Shown here piece after piece: positions 60,833 through 64,000 of a DNA stretch of 64,000 bases. Source of the stretch: Lachnospiraceae bacterium (lineage in GTDB: Bacteria; Bacillota; Clostridia; Lachnospirales; Lachnospiraceae); the NCBI GenBank assembly GCA_029225065.1, contig JAQXVT010000035.1, positions 62,001-126,000 on the forward strand. The letters are read 5' to 3'. How positions within the stretch are numbered: the stretch's first letter is position 1; every line of letters begins with the position of its first letter. The translations under genes were made by a program, and so were the position numbers. The notes below the pieces were generated by a model that was not told the DNA's origin, searched no databases, and saw only the letters and a program-made list of their open reading frames with translations.

Positions 60833-60870
60833 TGAGCAAGTAGCGAAGCGGATTGTGAATGTCTGCTTTG
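60833..60870 (+). repeat. GCGAAGCGGATT-family repeat
   Basis: ATGAGCAAGTAGCGAAGCGGATTGTGAATGTCTGCTTTG. Confidence 0.6.
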
Positions 60871-60906
60871 CAATGCTCTGGAGGCTCAGGTAAGAAAGGA
60901 AAGGGA

Positions 60907-63843
60907 ATGACTATGAAGAACAGACAGAAAAGATTGCTTGCCCTTTTGCTTGCAGGTGCGATGATGGCACTGCCGGTATCACAGGCATTTGCGGAGACGT
61001 CGTATGATGCGTCAGCAGGAGTGGAGCAGCGAGTACTGTTTCCGAAGGACAGCCTGACCGGCATCACAGCAGGGCTTACCGTGGATGGTACTCAGACAGA
61101 GGTATCAGAAGATGGAAGCTGGACGAATACAGATGACGGAAAGGTTTATGTTGCAGAGACGGCAGAGGATGGATCAATTCAGATTACACAGGCTGGATAT
61201 GAGCTGGAAGTGGAGAGCGGAACGGCAAGCCTGAAGGACGGAGATGACACGTATCATCATTACAGCTTCGGAGACTGGGAGCAGCCGGATGACTCTCTGG
61301 ACCGCGCCTATTATCAGAAAGGCGACATGGTTACGATTAAGGCAGACGAACCGAAAGAAGGCATGGAGTTTGCCGGATGGAAATGTGAGACAGACGGAGT
61401 AGAAATCGCAGATGCTTCCAGCGCAGAGACGACATTTGAGATGCTGAACCGCAAGGTAAAGATTACGGCGACATATCAGGAAAGCAAACCCCAGGAGTAT
61501 GTTGTTACGGTAAATAACGGAGAAGGAAGCGGAAGCTATGAGGTCGGCAGCGAAGTAACGATAGCAGCACCGGACCGGAGTGCAGAAGGCTATGAGTTCA
61601 CCGGCTGGAGTGTAGATACCGGAAATGTGTCCCTGAATGATGCATCTTCACTGACAACCGGCTTTGCAATGCCGGAGGGAGATGTGACACTTACGGCAGG
61701 CTATACAGAGATCGTGCCGGAACCGGTATCGTATGCCGTTACGGTAAATAACGGAGAGGGAAGCGGAAGCTACGAGGCAGGCAGTTGGGTAACGGTAACG
61801 GCGCCAGACCGGAGTGCAGAGGGCTATGAGTTCACCGGCTGGAGTGTAGATACCGGAAATGTGTCCCTGGCAGATACGTCTGCAGAAGAAACTGCTTTTA
61901 CGATGCCGGAGGGGAACGTAACACTGACTGCGGCATATACGGAGATACCACAGACAGAGACAGAGCCGGCAGCAATCGAGACGGAAGCGCCGGAGACGGA
62001 ACCAATATCGATCGAAACAGAAGCACCGGAGACAGAGCCGGCAGCAATCGAGACAGAAGCACCGGAAACGGAACCAATATCGATCGAAACAGAAGCGCCG
62101 GAGACAGAGCCGATATCGATCGAAACAGAAGCGCCGGAGACAGAGCCGGGAGCAATCGAGACGGAAGCACCGGAAACGGAGCCAATATCGATCGAGACAG
62201 AAGCGCCGGAGACAGAGCCGGGAGCAATCGAGACAGAAGCGCCGGAGACGGAGCAGAAATATGAAGTTACGGTCAACAATGGAATCGGAAGCGGAGAGTA
62301 CGCGGCAGGTGAGATTGTTTCAGTAGAGGCACCGTATGAAGGGGAAGACGGAGAGGTTTTCGAAATGTGGGAAAGCACATCAAACGTACAGTTAGAAGAT
62401 GTGCAGCAGCCGGTTACGACATTCGTAATGCCGGAGAATTCAGTCGAGCTTACTGCAGTGTATGCAGCAGCAAAATATACAGTAACTGTAGAAAATGGAA
62501 CTGCAGATACGGATGAAATCGAAGCAGGTAAAACGGTTACGGTTACGGCTGACGATCGTTTTGAGGAAGGATTGAAATTCTCACATTGGGAAGGCAGTGC
62601 GGTAGTAGATGGAGAAGAGAACGATGTTATTTTTGCAGATAAGAATGCAGAGACAACAAGCTTTACCATGCCGTCCGGAGATACGTCAGTCAAAGCGGTT
62701 TATGAGGAAAAAATAGAGTCTTACAGAGTAAGCGTTGCAAACGGACTTATTAACGGAACTTCCACAGAAATGTTCTGCGATGAGAATGAAGAGATTACAG
62801 TGACAGCAAATCCGAGTGCATCCGGGCAGCAGTTTTCAAGATGGATTATTAATGACGGAACCTATGATATCGGAGATGCAGCGTATGACGAGACTATTTC
62901 TCTTACGGTCACGGAGGATCTGGATATCCTTGCCACTTATGAGGGTGTTTCCTATGCAGTGACGGTAAAAAATGGAACAGCAAACTATGACGAATGCGTC
63001 AGTGGTACTGTTGTTACAATTACGGCAGATAAGGCACCGGAGGGATATGAGTTTGATACATGGACGGTAGATACACAAAATGTATCACTTGCAGATGCTT
63101 ATAAAGCAACGACAACGTTTACGATGCCGGAAGGTGAAGTGACTGTATCGGCATCTTATAAGAAGATTGTATACACAGTAAAAGTGGAAAATGGAAACAG
63201 TGACCAACAGTATTACTATGCAGGTGATACCGTAACGGTGACCTCAAATTATCCAGCCAGCGGCCGTGAGTTTAATAAATGGGAAGCAGTGAGCGGAAAC
63301 GTATCGTTTGCAGATTCTTCGAGATGGAAAACGACATTTACGATGCCGGCAACAAATGTATCGCTGCGTGCAACGTACAAAGACGGTCCATCACCGGATG
63401 ACAACCAGATTCTGGATCTGAAAGCTGGGGCAGAGTATTATATTGGTGATACGATCAAATTTACTGCTTCGGGAGCTGGAATGTCGAACAGTAATCCGAA
63501 TCCGGGAGATTATCGGTATCGTCCGTCGGCATATCAGATCAGCAATGTGTCAGGTGTGCTTCAGACTCCGTACTCTATCTCAATGGCGATTAAAGAGGCA
63601 GGAGAGTACACGGTAAAAGTTACGTACAATAAAGATATTTATGATGGAACAAATTGGGTATCCGATGGAACGACGGATGCAAAATCAGTTACGTTCAAGG
63701 TGATTCCAAAATCTGCGGCGGTACAGACAGGAGATGAGACACCAATTGCAATGGTGGTGGCTTTGGCAGTCGTATCCTGTGCAGTATTTGTAATCCTTCT
63801 GGTAATATTTCTTCGCAGAAGAAAAAATAATAGGAAGGAATAA
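60907..63843 (+). CDS. Large surface protein with InlB-type (Flg_new-like) beta repeats and C-terminal TM anchor
   Basis: Signal peptide; multiple repeats such as YAVTVNNGEGSGSYEAGSWVTVTAPDRSAEGYEFTGWSVDTGNVSLADTSAEETAFTMPEGNVTLTAAY; tail VQTGDETPIAMVVALAVVSCAVFVILLVIFLRRRKNNRKE. Confidence 0.88.
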   Translation: MTMKNRQKRLLALLLAGAMMALPVSQAFAETSYDASAGVEQRVLFPKDSLTGITAGLTVDGTQTEVSEDGSWTNTDDGKVYVAETAEDGSIQITQAGYELEVESGTASLKDGDDTYHHYSFGDWEQPDDSLDRAYYQKGDMVTIKADEPKEGMEFAGWKCETDGVEIADASSAETTFEMLNRKVKITATYQESKPQEYVVTVNNGEGSGSYEVGSEVTIAAPDRSAEGYEFTGWSVDTGNVSLNDASSLTTGFAMPEGDVTLTAGYTEIVPEPVSYAVTVNNGEGSGSYEAGSWVTVTAPDRSAEGYEFTGWSVDTGNVSLADTSAEETAFTMPEGNVTLTAAYTEIPQTETEPAAIETEAPETEPISIETEAPETEPAAIETEAPETEPISIETEAPETEPISIETEAPETEPGAIETEAPETEPISIETEAPETEPGAIETEAPETEQKYEVTVNNGIGSGEYAAGEIVSVEAPYEGEDGEVFEMWESTSNVQLEDVQQPVTTFVMPENSVELTAVYAAAKYTVTVENGTADTDEIEAGKTVTVTADDRFEEGLKFSHWEGSAVVDGEENDVIFADKNAETTSFTMPSGDTSVKAVYEEKIESYRVSVANGLINGTSTEMFCDENEEITVTANPSASGQQFSRWIINDGTYDIGDAAYDETISLTVTEDLDILATYEGVSYAVTVKNGTANYDECVSGTVVTITADKAPEGYEFDTWTVDTQNVSLADAYKATTTFTMPEGEVTVSASYKKIVYTVKVENGNSDQQYYYAGDTVTVTSNYPASGREFNKWEAVSGNVSFADSSRWKTTFTMPATNVSLRATYKDGPSPDDNQILDLKAGAEYYIGDTIKFTASGAGMSNSNPNPGDYRYRPSAYQISNVSGVLQTPYSISMAIKEAGEYTVKVTYNKDIYDGTNWVSDGTTDAKSVTFKVIPKSAAVQTGDETPIAMVVALAVVSCAVFVILLVIFLRRRKNNRKE
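61975..62254 (+). repeat. 36-bp coding tandem repeat, 8 units (IETEAPETEPxx)
   Basis: Eight consecutive IETEAPETE units with variable dipeptide AA/IS/GA. Confidence 0.92.
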
Positions 63844-63892
63844 GCATCAGGCAGAGATGTTTTGAAAGTCGATTAGCTATAAATTGAGATGC

Positions 63893-63946
63893 AGCAAAAA
63901 GGCAGGAGAGTCTGGAAAGAGTAAATCCAGAGTCTTCTGCCTTTTT
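63893..63946 (+). terminator. Terminator after the surface protein gene
   Basis: AAAAAGGCAGGAGAGTCTGGA...TCCAGAGTCTTCTGCCTTTTTT. Confidence 0.85.
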
Positions 63947-64000
63947 TGCAGAACCACGCATCATACAGGGATGAGAGAAACAGGAGCTTCGTTCGGTAAC

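Noticed and set aside
61975-62254. Possible CRISPR or non-coding tandem array
   Set aside because: Repeats are in frame, contiguous without spacers and encode IETEAPETEP units.
61824-62693. 289-aa minus-strand ORF opposite the surface protein
   Set aside because: Ser/Val-rich periodic translation is the antisense shadow of the 36-bp repeat and InlB repeats; the plus-strand frame has signal peptide, repeats and TM anchor.

Overview
The window looks like ordinary chromosome from a spore-forming-lineage Firmicute, most likely Lachnospiraceae; I infer this from gene content and codon usage and did not search it. It holds about 50 credible protein genes. There is an arabinoside-utilisation block (sugar ABC transporter plus two GH51 arabinofuranosidases), nagB, a GH94 phosphorylase next to a solute-binding lipoprotein/GGDEF pair, and a run of housekeeping genes (udk, amidase, mutY, GT2, lipid kinase, glnS). 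These are followed by spoVAC, a GH3 glucosidase, traX, htpG, a NEW3/ABC transporter cassette, divergent argG / argCJBD, and a comEA-RR-HK-GerMN-comEC cluster. The end of the window has dnaG-rpoD-trmK-nif3, a nucleoside kinase, rnpB and a large InlB-repeat surface protein. I found no CRISPR array, prophage, transposase, tRNA, rRNA or recognisable defence island. The observations most worth follow-up are: (1) an RR-HK-GerMN lipoprotein trio resembling actinobacterial MtrA-MtrB-LpqB, placed inside a competence-type comEA...comEC cluster; (2) a perfect CIRCE operator upstream of htpG that overlaps the 3' end of the neighbouring gene; (3) at least three intergenic repeat families, including an inverted pair bracketing traX and a ~165 bp palindromic MITE-like element; (4) low-complexity insertions in several conserved enzymes; (5) stacked hairpins upstream of the dnaG-rpoD operon; (6) a variable 36-bp repeat in the surface protein. 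No wholly new system is demonstrated; the items above are hypotheses with stated tests.
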